From: Dyella japonica A8
GTDB taxonomy: Bacteria > Pseudomonadota > Gammaproteobacteria > Xanthomonadales > Rhodanobacteraceae
Assembly (NCBI RefSeq): GCF_000725385.1
Contig: NZ_CP008884.1
Span: 3,968,001 to 4,032,000, forward strand
DNA: 64,000 bases
Direction of reading: 5' to 3'
Made by a program: the position numbers and the translations under genes. Below are positions 24,421-33,046 of this stretch, piece after piece (the first letter of the stretch is position 1; each line of letters opens with the position of its first letter). The notes beneath the pieces were generated by a model. That model did no database searches. It had not been told where the DNA came from and saw only the letters and a list, made by a program, of their open reading frames with translations.

Positions 24421-26170
24421 GGCCGTAAGTTCCATCGCGAACGATCCTGCCGCCCTCCAGCTCGACGATTAGATCGCAGTAGCGCAACGACTCGGTTCGA
24501 TGCGCGACGACGAGTATGGTACGGCCGCTTCGCAACGTGTTGAGCATCTCGACGATCTCGGTCTCGGCAGCCGAGTCAAGCGCGCTCGTCGCTTCATCCA
24601 TGATCAGCACCGAGGCATCGCGATACAGCGCTCGCGCGATGGCTAGCCGTTGTCGCTGCCCGCCGCTCAAACGGCTGCCGCGCTCGCCGAGCCGCTCTTG
24701 CAGGCCGTTGGGAAAGGCGGCTGCGCACTCCTCCAGGCAGGCCTGTCGCACCGCCGTTTCCACGCGCGCGATGTCGATTTGCTCGGTGGGTACGCCCAAT
24801 GCGATGTTCTCCGCCAACGTTGCGTCCAGCAAAAATGCTTGCTGCGGAACATAGGCGATGGTGGAGCGCCATGCGTTCCCATTCGTGGTATCGAGCGTCA
24901 CACCGTCGACCTCGATGCATCCCGATTGCGGCGAGAGCAATCCACTGACCAGATCGAGCAGGGTCGTCTTGCCGGAACCATTGCGTCCTATGAAACCTAT
25001 GACCGAGCCTGCGGGAATGACGAGCGAGACGTCTGATAGCGCCGCAGGGCCGTTCGCCGCATAGTGAAAACACACCTCGTGCAAGCTTATTTCCTTGCGC
25101 GGTCTGCCGTGCCACATCTCCTGTTCCGCCTCGCTGGGAGCCGGCGTCTCCTCGGGCGGGAGGCGGGGCATGTCGACGTTGATGCTGACGAATGCGGGGT
25201 GGTCGGCACGAATCTTCACCACCGATGCAAATGCCTGATGCAGCAACGGAAGCAGTCGATAGGCGGCAAAACCGACGAAGCTCAATTGCGCCACCCACGG
25301 GCCGGCGGCGCCGGCGCGACTGCGAAAATACAGGGCGACGCCAACGAGGCAAATGACCGTTACGCATTCGAGGATATATCGCGGACTCTGCGAGACGGCA
25401 AAGATGTTGAACAACGCGCGCGAGTAGGCCCTGCATTGCTGGGCGAATCGCTGCACGAACAGCTCGCGCCCCTGCATCAGAAGAATTTCCTTGATGGCAC
25501 CCAAGCTCTCATTGACTGTGGCGACCCGCTCGGCGCCATGACGGCCCGCAGCCTCTCCGTTGCGTAGCAACTGCCCGCGGGCAAAAGCGTAAATCACCGC
25601 ATAGATCGCGCCCAACCCCGCAAATACGGCCACGGCGACCGGAGCATTGAGCAACACGATGGAGGCGACGACGCAGAGGATGGTTACGGCATTGGTTACC
25701 AGCAGGAGTCCTTGCTGCAGCAGCCCCGATATCACTCGCGCGGTCTCGTGCAGTACCTTGGTGGCAAGTACCGAGCTGTTGTTGCGCAGATGGAACGCGT
25801 AGTCGCGCAGCAGGTATCCATGGAACAGGCGAACGTAGAGCGTATCGCCGACCTGGTAAGCAAACCGATTGATCGCCAGCTGCCCGAACAGATTCACGAC
25901 ATTCGACAGCAGGACCATCCCGGCAAAGGCCGCTCCCAAGGCGATCAGGAACGAGGTTTCGCTGCTGAACTGAAAGCGCTGGAAAATCCCTTGCAGAATC
26001 GCATTGTGCCGAACGATGTCCGGATTCGCGAGCGCGGTGAAGAATGGAACGACCGAGGCAATGCCGCCTACCGTGCAGATGGCCATCACTATCGACAGCA
26101 GTTGCAAACCAACCAGCCGCCACCGCTGACGATGATCGAGCAGGCGCCAAAGAGCGAGTGCCGTTGACAT
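24389..26170 (-). CDS. ABC transporter, fused membrane and ATPase domains (PglK/lipid-flippase type)
   Basis: The 593-residue half-transporter has six membrane helices in residues 15-320 (type IV exporter fold) and an ATPase with Walker A GRNGSGKTT (395-403), signature LSGGQRQR (501-508), Walker B VLIMDEATSALD (521-532) and switch His in VVAHR. The architecture and order resemble PglK-like flippases that turn lipid-linked sugars across the inner membrane. The GT2 gene ends seven bases upstream on the same strand, so the pair probably builds and flips a glycolipid. The ATG at 26170 is chosen by distance from that stop; an ATG at 26203, overlapping the neighbour by 26 bases, is possible. Confidence 0.85.
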   Translation of the reverse strand: MSTALALWRLLDHRQRWRLVGLQLLSIVMAICTVGGIASVVPFFTALANPDIVRHNAILQGIFQRFQFSSETSFLIALGAAFAGMVLLSNVVNLFGQLAINRFAYQVGDTLYVRLFHGYLLRDYAFHLRNNSSVLATKVLHETARVISGLLQQGLLLVTNAVTILCVVASIVLLNAPVAVAVFAGLGAIYAVIYAFARGQLLRNGEAAGRHGAERVATVNESLGAIKEILLMQGRELFVQRFAQQCRAYSRALFNIFAVSQSPRYILECVTVICLVGVALYFRSRAGAAGPWVAQLSFVGFAAYRLLPLLHQAFASVVKIRADHPAFVSINVDMPRLPPEETPAPSEAEQEMWHGRPRKEISLHEVCFHYAANGPAALSDVSLVIPAGSVIGFIGRNGSGKTTLLDLVSGLLSPQSGCIEVDGVTLDTTNGNAWRSTIAYVPQQAFLLDATLAENIALGVPTEQIDIARVETAVRQACLEECAAAFPNGLQERLGERGSRLSGGQRQRLAIARALYRDASVLIMDEATSALDSAAETEIVEMLNTLRSGRTILVVAHRTESLRYCDLIVELEGGRIVRDGTYGQILASPRALA

Positions 26171-26177
26171 GATGGAC

Positions 26178-27128
26178 TCAAGAATGCCGAAGCCTGAGCG
26201 CATGACGCGCCCGCCGCAGGACGTTCTGCACGGGCGTTGGAATGAGTACCCGCGCGGTCGCTTCCGCCGCGGTCGACCACCACTGACTGTAACGCCACGC
26301 GTAGTGCGCGCTCCCAAGCATCGTGGCGAGAGCGGATAGCTTGAATCCTTGCACTGCCTGACTCCTCGCGAGGAATGCGCAAGTGATGGCGAGCCGCTTG
26401 CGCACGATCGCCTGGGTGTGGGAGCCGGTGGTGTATCGACGGACCTTCTTGAGCGCCACGACGACGTCCTGGCAGGCACTCACATCATCACAGCAGTGCT
26501 CTGTGTGGCGTCGGACCATGACAAGCGGCTGATCGATACAGTCGGCCGCACCATGTAGCGCGAAACGCGCCGCAAGTTCGTAGTCGCTGCACCATCGCAT
26601 CGACTCGTCATACGGGCCTACCTCATCGAAGAAGTCCCGACGGACCACGACACTCGACTGCATGATCGTGGTCTGGGCATTCATCAGGGCATCGATGATC
26701 CAGCCATCCGCCGCACTGAATTGTGGTGCTCTTGGCAGAGGATTCAGTGCTGCGTCCACCATGCGGAATCCGGTGTAGCTCCATTTCCGGTCGCTGTTCG
26801 CGCGCAGGGAGGCGATCTGAGTTTCCAGCTTGGTGGGAACCCATAGGTCATCGGTATCCAGGAAAGCGATGTATTCACCAGACGCCTCGCGCAACCCGGC
26901 GTTGCGGACGGCCGAGACGCTACCGCGGTGCGGGAGTCGAAGCAGCCTGACTCGCCGTTGTTGCTGTTGCAGCTGGTGCATGTACTTGACCGTTTCGCTA
27001 TCGGAGCCGTCGTCGGCAAGAATCAGCTCCCAATCCGAAAAGGTCTGCGCGAAGACGGACTCGACCGCAGCGCGCAGAAAGTGCAGGCGATTGAATATCG
27101 GCACGATGATCGAGACCACAGGTCGCAT
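26178..27128 (-). CDS. Glycosyltransferase family 2 protein
   Basis: This 316-residue protein has the GT-A fold of family 2: the opening VVSIIVPIFNRLHFLRAAVESVFAQTF, nucleotide-binding ADDGSDSE (39-46) and the metal-binding DTDD at 91-94, with an acceptor-side stretch YDESMRWCSDYELAARFALHG. A basic, helix-prone C-terminal tail may hold it at the membrane. It would transfer a sugar from a nucleotide donor to a lipid carrier or glycan at the cytoplasmic face. GGAG precedes the ATG. Only seven bases part it from the ABC flippase gene; no other polysaccharide genes are near, so this is a minimal two-gene module. Confidence 0.88.
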   Translation of the reverse strand: MRPVVSIIVPIFNRLHFLRAAVESVFAQTFSDWELILADDGSDSETVKYMHQLQQQQRRVRLLRLPHRGSVSAVRNAGLREASGEYIAFLDTDDLWVPTKLETQIASLRANSDRKWSYTGFRMVDAALNPLPRAPQFSAADGWIIDALMNAQTTIMQSSVVVRRDFFDEVGPYDESMRWCSDYELAARFALHGAADCIDQPLVMVRRHTEHCCDDVSACQDVVVALKKVRRYTTGSHTQAIVRKRLAITCAFLARSQAVQGFKLSALATMLGSAHYAWRYSQWWSTAAEATARVLIPTPVQNVLRRARHALRLRHS

Positions 27129-27647
27129 GATGTTCTCCGATCAGGCGTGTCGGAGGACTGGGGAGGCGAATAGCGTGTCCCGGTGATTGCGCGGACGCCC
27201 GCATGTTTCCGGGCATTCGTGGGCCAAGTTGGCCAGCAGGCGCAAGGCCCGTGGATTCCCCTTCTTGAAAACTCTGGCGGTAAGCATGACCTGCGCCTCC
27301 ATAGCTCCAACAGGAGTATACGTCGCGCAAAGATGCGCGTAAATCCAAGTACTTACATGGCATTCGACCATTTTTTTTGGGCTATCCGGCAACGGCTCCC
27401 AAAAGCTCTCAGGGCACGGCGCAATGAAAGGTACTTAATGACCTCCGCCCCCTACACGCCACCACATTCACCCCGACGACCCCTGCTTCCCGGGCATGGC
27501 CGGATACATATCCTTACGAAAATGGTTCCGATGATTTGTCGAATTTGCCGCCGGCCATTCGACGCAATACGGAAGGCCGGCGGTGCGAGCGATCGGAACC
27601 GTTGGATCCGGCCCCGCCACCGGTCGAACCCACGCGAGGAGAGAGCC
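27129..27647. other. Intergenic region with a doubtful small ORF
   Basis: 519 bases, noticeably AT-richer around 27300-27450 (contains a run of eight T). A leftward frame of about 53 codons (27141-27302, starting MEAQVMLTARVFKKG) ends 12 bases before the GT2 start but resembles nothing known and may be a gene remnant. No other signal was recognised. Confidence 0.3.
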
Positions 27648-28274
27648 ATGAGAAAGTTGATCCTGACGATGTCCATGTCGCTGGACGGTTTTGTCAGCGG
27701 CCCCGGGGGCGACATCCAATGGGTATTCAGCGGTGACCAGGAGGCCATCGCCTGGAAGGTGGAGAACCTGTGGAACGCCAGCCTGATCATCATGGGCAGT
27801 CGCTCCTTCCAGAACATGGCCCCTTTCTGGCCGACCGCCACCACGGTATTCGCGCCGCCGATGAACCAGATCCCCAAGGCGGTCTTTTCAAAGCAGGGAC
27901 CGGCGATTCTGGAGACGGCCGTCCAAGGACTTCGAAAAGCCCGCGCTCAGGCCGACGACACCCAAAGCGGGCAACTGCCACCCGGCGCAGAAAGCTGGGC
28001 GCAGGCCTACGTAGCCAGCGGAGACCTGGCCGACGAAATCGCCAGGCTCAAGGCCGGGGATGGCAAACCGATCATCGCCCTGGGCGGCGCCAGTTTCGCG
28101 CGCAGCCTCATCGCCCATGACCTGGTCGATGAGTACGAGTTGATGGTCTATCCGATCGTGTTGGGCAAAGGCGAGCCGATCTTCTCCAGCCTGCCCGCGC
28201 CGAAGCCACTCACGCTGGTCAGCTCGAAAGCATTTCCGCTGGGCGCCATGGTGCAGATCTATCGACCGGCCTGA
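27648..28274 (+). CDS. Dihydrofolate reductase family protein (RibD C-terminal domain)
   Basis: This 208-residue RibD-C/DHFR-like reductase starts MRKLILTMSMSLDGFVSGPGGDIQW and ends with LIAHDLVDEYELMVYPIVLGKGEPIF followed by ALGAMVQIY-like strands; GGASFARSL supplies the dinucleotide-binding glycines. It is longer than its paralogue at 692-1222 by an internal stretch of about 30 residues (AQADDTQSGQLPPGAESW). GAGGAGAGAG just before the ATG fixes the start over a much longer open frame. It is monocistronic; the substrate is unknown. Confidence 0.85.
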   Translation: MRKLILTMSMSLDGFVSGPGGDIQWVFSGDQEAIAWKVENLWNASLIIMGSRSFQNMAPFWPTATTVFAPPMNQIPKAVFSKQGPAILETAVQGLRKARAQADDTQSGQLPPGAESWAQAYVASGDLADEIARLKAGDGKPIIALGGASFARSLIAHDLVDEYELMVYPIVLGKGEPIFSSLPAPKPLTLVSSKAFPLGAMVQIYRPA

Positions 28275-28653
28275 GCACCTCCCGGCTTGCCCGCGGGCTG
28301 ACACACCCGATGGCCGGCGTCGCCCGGCGCAATTACCTGCACGGCCACCGCGACGCCTTGGCAAGCAAAGACGCGCTGACCCACGCCACGTCGCTGCCAT
28401 GCCATCAGTCATGTGCCCATCGACACGAGCCCACCGGGCGCGCGCTCTATAAGCTGCCGCTCGCTCGACTTGCATCAAGGTTCCGCCGTGTTGTTGCACG
28501 TCGCAAGCTGCGTGCAAGGAACGACGGTGGCCGGGAGTGAAACCACGATCTCCCGAAGACGCAAGCCAGCAGGCCGGAATGGGCACGGCGGCCCGATGCT
28601 GCCGCGCTTGCTCATCCTTATCACGCGTTGCACTTCTTGCCAGGCCCACTGAC
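28275..28653. other. Intergenic region before the Asp-box protein gene
   Basis: 379 bases in which I see no gene, RNA or clear operator; frames crossing it lack ribosome sites and known motifs. The promoter of the following gene must be here. Confidence 0.45.
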
Positions 28654-29835
28654 ATGCCCAACGACATGCGTTTGTCCCGACTGCCCGCTTCCATCCGCAA
28701 GACACTGTCACTCATGACATGGGCGCTGGTCTGCTCGCAGGGCATGGCGTTCGCCAGCGACGCCCCGCTGACGCCGCAGGCGGGAAGTCATTGGCAGAAG
28801 CTTCCAACAGAGCCGTACAAGGGAAAGCAGGACGACATCTATGTCGTGAATCGCGATGTCGCCTTCTACGTCAACGGCAAGGGAAACATATGGCGAAGCA
28901 TGGATGGCGGCCATAGCTGGCAGAACGTCCTGAAGCAGCCGGGCACCTATTTCCGCTCCATCGGCATGGTCGACGCCAGGCACGGCTACGCAGGAAACAT
29001 CGGCACGGGTTACTACCCGGGCGTTACCGATAGCACGCCGCTGTACGAGACCACCGACGGAGGCGACCACTGGCAAACCGTGACCCGCGTACCCGGCCCG
29101 GCGATGCAGGGCGTGTGCGGCATCGACATTCTCCATCCCGACGGCGCCGCGCACGACAGTGCCGCCACGGTGATCCACGCGGCCGGGCGCGTGAACGGCC
29201 CTGCCCGCCTGCTCAACTCGCTAGATGGCGGAAAGACCTGGACCAACACCGACATGACGCCGTGGATCGCCATGATCGTGGACGTCAAATTCTTCGATGC
29301 CATGAACGGCGTGATCTACGGCGGATCCGATGCGGACTTGTCGAAGTCGCATGCGGTCATCATCACCACGCACGACGGGGGTGCCCACTGGACCCGGGCG
29401 TATGAATCCAAACGGCCGTCCGAACTGATCTGGAAAGGCTCCTTCCCGACGCGACGCGTGGGTTACGCCACCATCCAGAGCTACGACACGGACGCCCGAT
29501 CAACCCAGCGCTGGGTGGCGAAGACCACCGACGGCGGCAAGACGTGGAGCGAGCTGCCACTGGTGGACGACAAGGAAGTCAACGAGTTCGGCGTGGGCTT
29601 CGCCAATGCCGATCTCGGCTGGGTCGGCACCACCAAGGGCGGTTTCGAAACGAAGGATGGCGGCAAACACTGGGAACACGTGGAGATGGGGCGCGTGGTC
29701 AACAAGATCCGCGTGCTGCCCGACGGCCAGCACTTCACCGCCTACGCCATCGGCTCGGACGTCTACGAGTACACCAGCGAGGCACTACCCGCCGCGTCCT
29801 CGTCCACGGCGACCGTGAAGGTCGACAAGCCGTGA
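28654..29835 (+). CDS. Exported Asp-box (BNR/YCF48-like) beta-propeller protein
   Basis: The 393-residue protein has a signal peptide (to about FAS at 35) and six Asp-box motifs of the S/T-x-D-x-G-x-x-W type: SMDGGHSW, TTDGGDHW, SLDGGKTW, THDGGAHW, TTDGGKTW and TKDGGKHW. Spacing of 40-80 residues predicts a six- or seven-bladed propeller, as in YCF48/HCF136 and sialidases; catalytic sialidase arginines are not evident, so a structural or assembly role in the periplasm is likelier. ATG at 28654 or 28666 both keep the signal. Repeat copy E follows its stop by 21 bases. Confidence 0.8.
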   Translation: MPNDMRLSRLPASIRKTLSLMTWALVCSQGMAFASDAPLTPQAGSHWQKLPTEPYKGKQDDIYVVNRDVAFYVNGKGNIWRSMDGGHSWQNVLKQPGTYFRSIGMVDARHGYAGNIGTGYYPGVTDSTPLYETTDGGDHWQTVTRVPGPAMQGVCGIDILHPDGAAHDSAATVIHAAGRVNGPARLLNSLDGGKTWTNTDMTPWIAMIVDVKFFDAMNGVIYGGSDADLSKSHAVIITTHDGGAHWTRAYESKRPSELIWKGSFPTRRVGYATIQSYDTDARSTQRWVAKTTDGGKTWSELPLVDDKEVNEFGVGFANADLGWVGTTKGGFETKDGGKHWEHVEMGRVVNKIRVLPDGQHFTAYAIGSDVYEYTSEALPAASSSTATVKVDKP

Positions 29836-29856
29836 TGTTGATTCGCGGGGCGGGAT

Positions 29857-29880
29857 GTCCGCTTTGGGTCGGAAGCGGAC
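29857..29880 (+). repeat. Palindromic repeat copy E (consensus)
   Basis: A perfect copy of the 24-bp element between two convergent genes, 21 bases after one stop and 54 before the other. In this place it could act as a bidirectional 3'-end hairpin. Confidence 0.85.
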
Positions 29881-29934
29881 ACTACACTCATCCTAGGCAC
29901 TCGGTCGATTTCATAGGATGTTCTGGTGCCAGCT

Positions 29935-30795
29935 TTAACTTCCGCCAAGCGACGTCGTGAGTTTCACGGAAGGGTCGGCAAGATGGATAGTTCCGTTCGC
30001 GATTGCATCAGATCCCTGCGCCTGCAAAGCCTGATCTGCACTATCCAAGGTCAGCTGAAGGCGCGGGCCAGGGATATAGACATCCCAGTCGCCATATTCA
30101 GGGTCTTTGATCTCAAGCTTTCCCTTGATGCTGAGGGTGAAGACAACCGGTATGCGGACCCACCAACCCGGCGCCGCTGCCTGTCGGCCGGAGGTTGGCA
30201 CTCTCCATGTCCATGACGACAAAGCGCTGGTAGCCGCGTTTGCGAGGTCCTTCCGGAACTGATCCTGATACTTCTTGGGAACGGCCGTGCGCAGGTTTAC
30301 CTGTTCCGCGAGCGCCTTTTGAGTCCGACCATCGCGGCCGACATAGATCAAGGTGTAAACGGTGCCGTTGACGTTCCCGGTGACGGCCTCACCCGGATAC
30401 TTTGGCTCAGTGCGCGTGGCAGGAACCACGGTCTCATCGGCAGCCCTGAAGTCGTCGTCGAAGGACGCGGAAACAATGCTGATGGCATCGTGGTGGGCAT
30501 CGACGGCTTTCGCCATGAGGCGAATTGTCATGCGCTCAGTGATGTCCACAGGCAGCGCAACGTTTCGCTCAAATGTCCAGGTGGGGATGTTCCTGTTGAG
30601 CAGGTCGCGTGCAGCTGCTGGAAGCTTTTCTGCTTGATCGACCTTAAAGCTGTGCACCTTTCCATCGGGGCTCACCAGGACGGTGCCGGTCACCAGTGTA
30701 CTGGCGACCATCTGCTGACGAAGGTCTTCCGCGCAACTCCCCGACGACCATAGACCGATGCCTACGCCCAGCATGCCCATCACGAGCTTCTTCAT
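29935..30795 (-). CDS. Exported protein with TonB C-terminal-like domain
   Basis: This 286-residue protein has a signal peptide ending near SCA at 22. Residues of about 130-215 read as a TonB C-terminal-like domain: PKYPGEAVTGNVNGTVYTLIYVGRDGRTQKALAEQ follows the P-x-YP...A...G...V...V...DG pattern seen in energy transducers, but no N-terminal membrane anchor or Pro-rich spacer is present. An earlier segment (VLVSPDGKVHSFKVDQAEKLP) may be a second, degenerate copy. It could be a periplasmic relative of TonB that binds receptors or peptidoglycan; the role is unknown. Repeats E and F lie on its two sides. Confidence 0.6.
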   Translation of the reverse strand: MKKLVMGMLGVGIGLWSSGSCAEDLRQQMVASTLVTGTVLVSPDGKVHSFKVDQAEKLPAAARDLLNRNIPTWTFERNVALPVDITERMTIRLMAKAVDAHHDAISIVSASFDDDFRAADETVVPATRTEPKYPGEAVTGNVNGTVYTLIYVGRDGRTQKALAEQVNLRTAVPKKYQDQFRKDLANAATSALSSWTWRVPTSGRQAAAPGWWVRIPVVFTLSIKGKLEIKDPEYGDWDVYIPGPRLQLTLDSADQALQAQGSDAIANGTIHLADPSVKLTTSLGGS

Positions 30796-31138
30796 ATGCC
30801 CCCCTGTACGCCCCCTCTGGCGCTGAGGCTAGCTTAGAGCGTGCCTCTACAAGAGGCCATAGCGCCGCTCGGGAGCTCCCAGACCGCGAGTTCCCACAGC
30901 GCTTGAACGGTACGGACCGAGGGCCTTCAATCCGTCGTGTCGCTAGATTCATCCGTCACCTCCTTTTGACTGATAAGACCGACTGACCCTTCGATGTCCG
31001 CTTCGGGTCGAAAGCGGACATTAACCGATACCTCGCCGAACGTTATGAAGCCCCCTGACTCGTTACCCCGCCCCTGCCCGAAGCCCAAGGCCAATACCGC
31101 GAAGCGGCGTCAGCCCGAACCCATCGTTCGATCTGTGC
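30796..31138. other. Intergenic region carrying repeat F
   Basis: 343 bases between two minus-strand genes; apart from repeat copy F at 30996-31019 nothing was recognised. Confidence 0.4.
30996..31019 (+). repeat. Palindromic repeat copy F
   Basis: GTCCGCTT-CGGGTCGA-AAGCGGAC: both stems intact, two loop changes. It lies 120 bases after one minus-strand stop and 200 before the next start. Confidence 0.85.
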
Positions 31139-31612
31139 CTATTTCGGTGGCGCGGGATTCGCGGCAGGCATAGCGATGGGCAGAATGCTGGCGATGCGCC
31201 AACCCGTCGATGTCTTGACCAGCGTCTGGTTCATAAGGAAAGGCATGTCGGGCGCGGGTTGGCCCGTGGCGCCGATGTTGAAGGTGATCGGAACAAAAAT
31301 TTGCGCGGAGGTGCTGGATAGGGAAATCACTTTCAGATTTGCCATGTCGGGCGTGAGCTTCCAGGTTCCCTTGTAGAGGGAGTCGAATCGCTTCAATGCT
31401 GCTTCCCGGCCCCATATGGACGTGCCACGCGTGATCCATAGAAAGTCCGGGGAATCCAGAAGCAGGTTACGTACCGAGCTCAGGTCGTGGGAATTCTGTG
31501 CGGACACGAAGTGTTCGAAAGTGGATTTGATGTCGTCATTGTCGCCCGCCATGACGGGGCGAACGATCAACGCCATGGCCATGGAAGCCATCAGACATGC
31601 GGCAATTTTCAT
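31139..31612 (-). CDS. Exported NTF2/SnoaL-like protein
   Basis: The 157-residue protein has a signal peptide (MKIAACLMASMAMALIVRPVMA, cleavage near 22). The mature part starts DIKSTFEHFVSAQNSHDLSSVRNLLLDSPDFLWITRG and ends with strands VKTSTGWRIASILPI, the layout of the DUF4440/SnoaL fold. Exported members are common and mostly uncharacterised. GGAGGGG just before the ATG at 31612 rules out a TTG four codons upstream. Repeat F lies 120 bases past the stop and the diverged repeat G about 190 bases before the start. Confidence 0.72.
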   Translation of the reverse strand: MKIAACLMASMAMALIVRPVMAGDNDDIKSTFEHFVSAQNSHDLSSVRNLLLDSPDFLWITRGTSIWGREAALKRFDSLYKGTWKLTPDMANLKVISLSSTSAQIFVPITFNIGATGQPAPDMPFLMNQTLVKTSTGWRIASILPIAMPAANPAPPK

Positions 31613-31801
31613 GTTCCCCTCCAAGTGAAAGAAGCGCTGAAACGTACCGAAAGAACAGTCCCATCAGACGATGGGGAGCATGCTCGTTCCTGAGCATGCG
31701 AGGCAGAAGGTCGTCCCTGTTCACCTGACGCATCCGGATCGGGTTGATAAAGCGCATCGATGCCTTTCACAAAAGATCACGACACAGATCGGGCTTGCAG
31801 A

Positions 31802-31825
31802 GTCCGTTGTGGATCGAAAGCGAAC
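31802..31825 (+). repeat. Palindromic repeat copy G (diverged)
   Basis: GTCCGTTG-TGGATCGA-AAGCGAAC keeps most of the frame of the element but the stem is damaged. It lies 30 bases after the stop of the next minus-strand gene. Confidence 0.6.
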
Positions 31826-31854
31826 ATCACCTCAACGCCCCCACGCGCGGCCTT

Positions 31855-32730
31855 TCATGGACATAGAAGATATTGCTTCACCGCCCTGGCCCACGCGGCC
31901 TTGGCATCAAAGGGGACCACGAGCGGTTGAGCCATATGGGCCCCCGTAAAGGGGCCGAGGCCATGTTGAACCATGTAGCCCGGGAAGTATTCGGGAGGCC
32001 CCATGCGAGCGACCTCCTTGCAGTAGACGAGGCGCTTTGGCATATCCTCGAGTGTCTTCGACGCAAGCGACTGGAACGCCGAGACTTTATCCGCTGGGAG
32101 TGAGGCGTAGGTCACCATCGGTAGCAGCTGGCTTGCCTGGTGTGCCGATACATCGACGACTCGTTGCCGGTCGAATGCGCCATACGATCCCGCCAGCGCA
32201 AACATGAATATCCCGTCGTCATATCGTCCAGACGAAATGCAGCTCCCAATGCTCCTCCACAGCTCAACCGGGCTCATCCTGTTGGTGAGCCTGGTCTTGT
32301 CGAGGCATGCCACCGGCGAAGGTTGCGATGAAGGCGTGGGTGTTCCCGGCTGATGGTCGCTCCCCCGGAGGGGTGACGAAATGGCGCCCGCACCTTGCGC
32401 TAAGCCTGCCGGGTGCTGATGCGTGCGGACGGACATGCGCTGCTGGAGATACGACTCGAGCCCATTTTTCTGGGCGATATCCACCGCAGGAGCGAACTGC
32501 CCGATATCGAGGAAATGATCGATCAAGGCCATGGCCTGCCGCCGCTGCTGCTCAGTGAGCGCGCCAGCCGCTGGCTTGGCAAACGTCACGGCGGGTGGGT
32601 CGTTGGGCTTACCGGGACAAGGTGTGTCCTGGTACGAGGTGGCCCCATCCTTCTGCTTGCATTCGAAAACCGATTGCCCGTGGGCGGTGGCGGCGAACAG
32701 GCACAAAGCGAAAAAGGGATACCAGCGCAT
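31855..32730 (-). CDS. Exported protein with DUF4124-like N-terminus
   Basis: The 291-residue protein has a signal peptide (MRWYPFFALCLFAATAHG). Just after it, SVFECKQKDGATSYQDTPCPG is the DUF4124-like opening with two cysteines that may pair. A Pro/Ser/His-rich linker leads to a helical second half (MSPVELWRSIGSCISSGRYDDGIFMFALAGSYGAFDRQR), which I do not recognise and which has two more Cys. GGGAG before the ATG at 32730 fixes the start. It is probably periplasmic; no function is suggested by neighbours, all of which are unrelated single genes between repeats. Confidence 0.65.
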   Translation of the reverse strand: MRWYPFFALCLFAATAHGQSVFECKQKDGATSYQDTPCPGKPNDPPAVTFAKPAAGALTEQQRRQAMALIDHFLDIGQFAPAVDIAQKNGLESYLQQRMSVRTHQHPAGLAQGAGAISSPLRGSDHQPGTPTPSSQPSPVACLDKTRLTNRMSPVELWRSIGSCISSGRYDDGIFMFALAGSYGAFDRQRVVDVSAHQASQLLPMVTYASLPADKVSAFQSLASKTLEDMPKRLVYCKEVARMGPPEYFPGYMVQHGLGPFTGAHMAQPLVVPFDAKAAWARAVKQYLLCP

Positions 32731-33046
32731 CTCCCACTCCCCCGAGTTCTGCGGACCCACTTCACTGGCGTGAACACCCCTGATGCTAGCGGCGCATACC
32801 TGCCCATGACTGACATGGGGCTGTCGGCTAACAGCGGCAATTCGGCCTATTTCCCGTCACGCGGGTTTCAGGCAGCGGAGTCGTGTGACCGGGTTGGGCT
32901 ATGAGAGATCTGGGCGACAAGGCTGCTCGCCACGAGGCGACTGCGGTATGGCCTGTCGCGGGAGGGTGTGCCCCGGAGGAGAGGTTTCTTCGAACGTGAA
33001 CGAGCACCCCAGGCCCGACGTGGCGATTCACCCAAAGCCCCGGGCC
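32731..33046. other. Intergenic region upstream of the DUF4124-like gene
   Basis: 316 bases between two minus-strand genes. No repeat copy, RNA or coding sequence recognised. Confidence 0.4.

Noticed and set aside
27141..27302. Possible 53-residue gene just before the GT2 gene
   Set aside because: No strong ribosome site and no family; kept only as a note in the intergenic entry because a gene remnant is possible.
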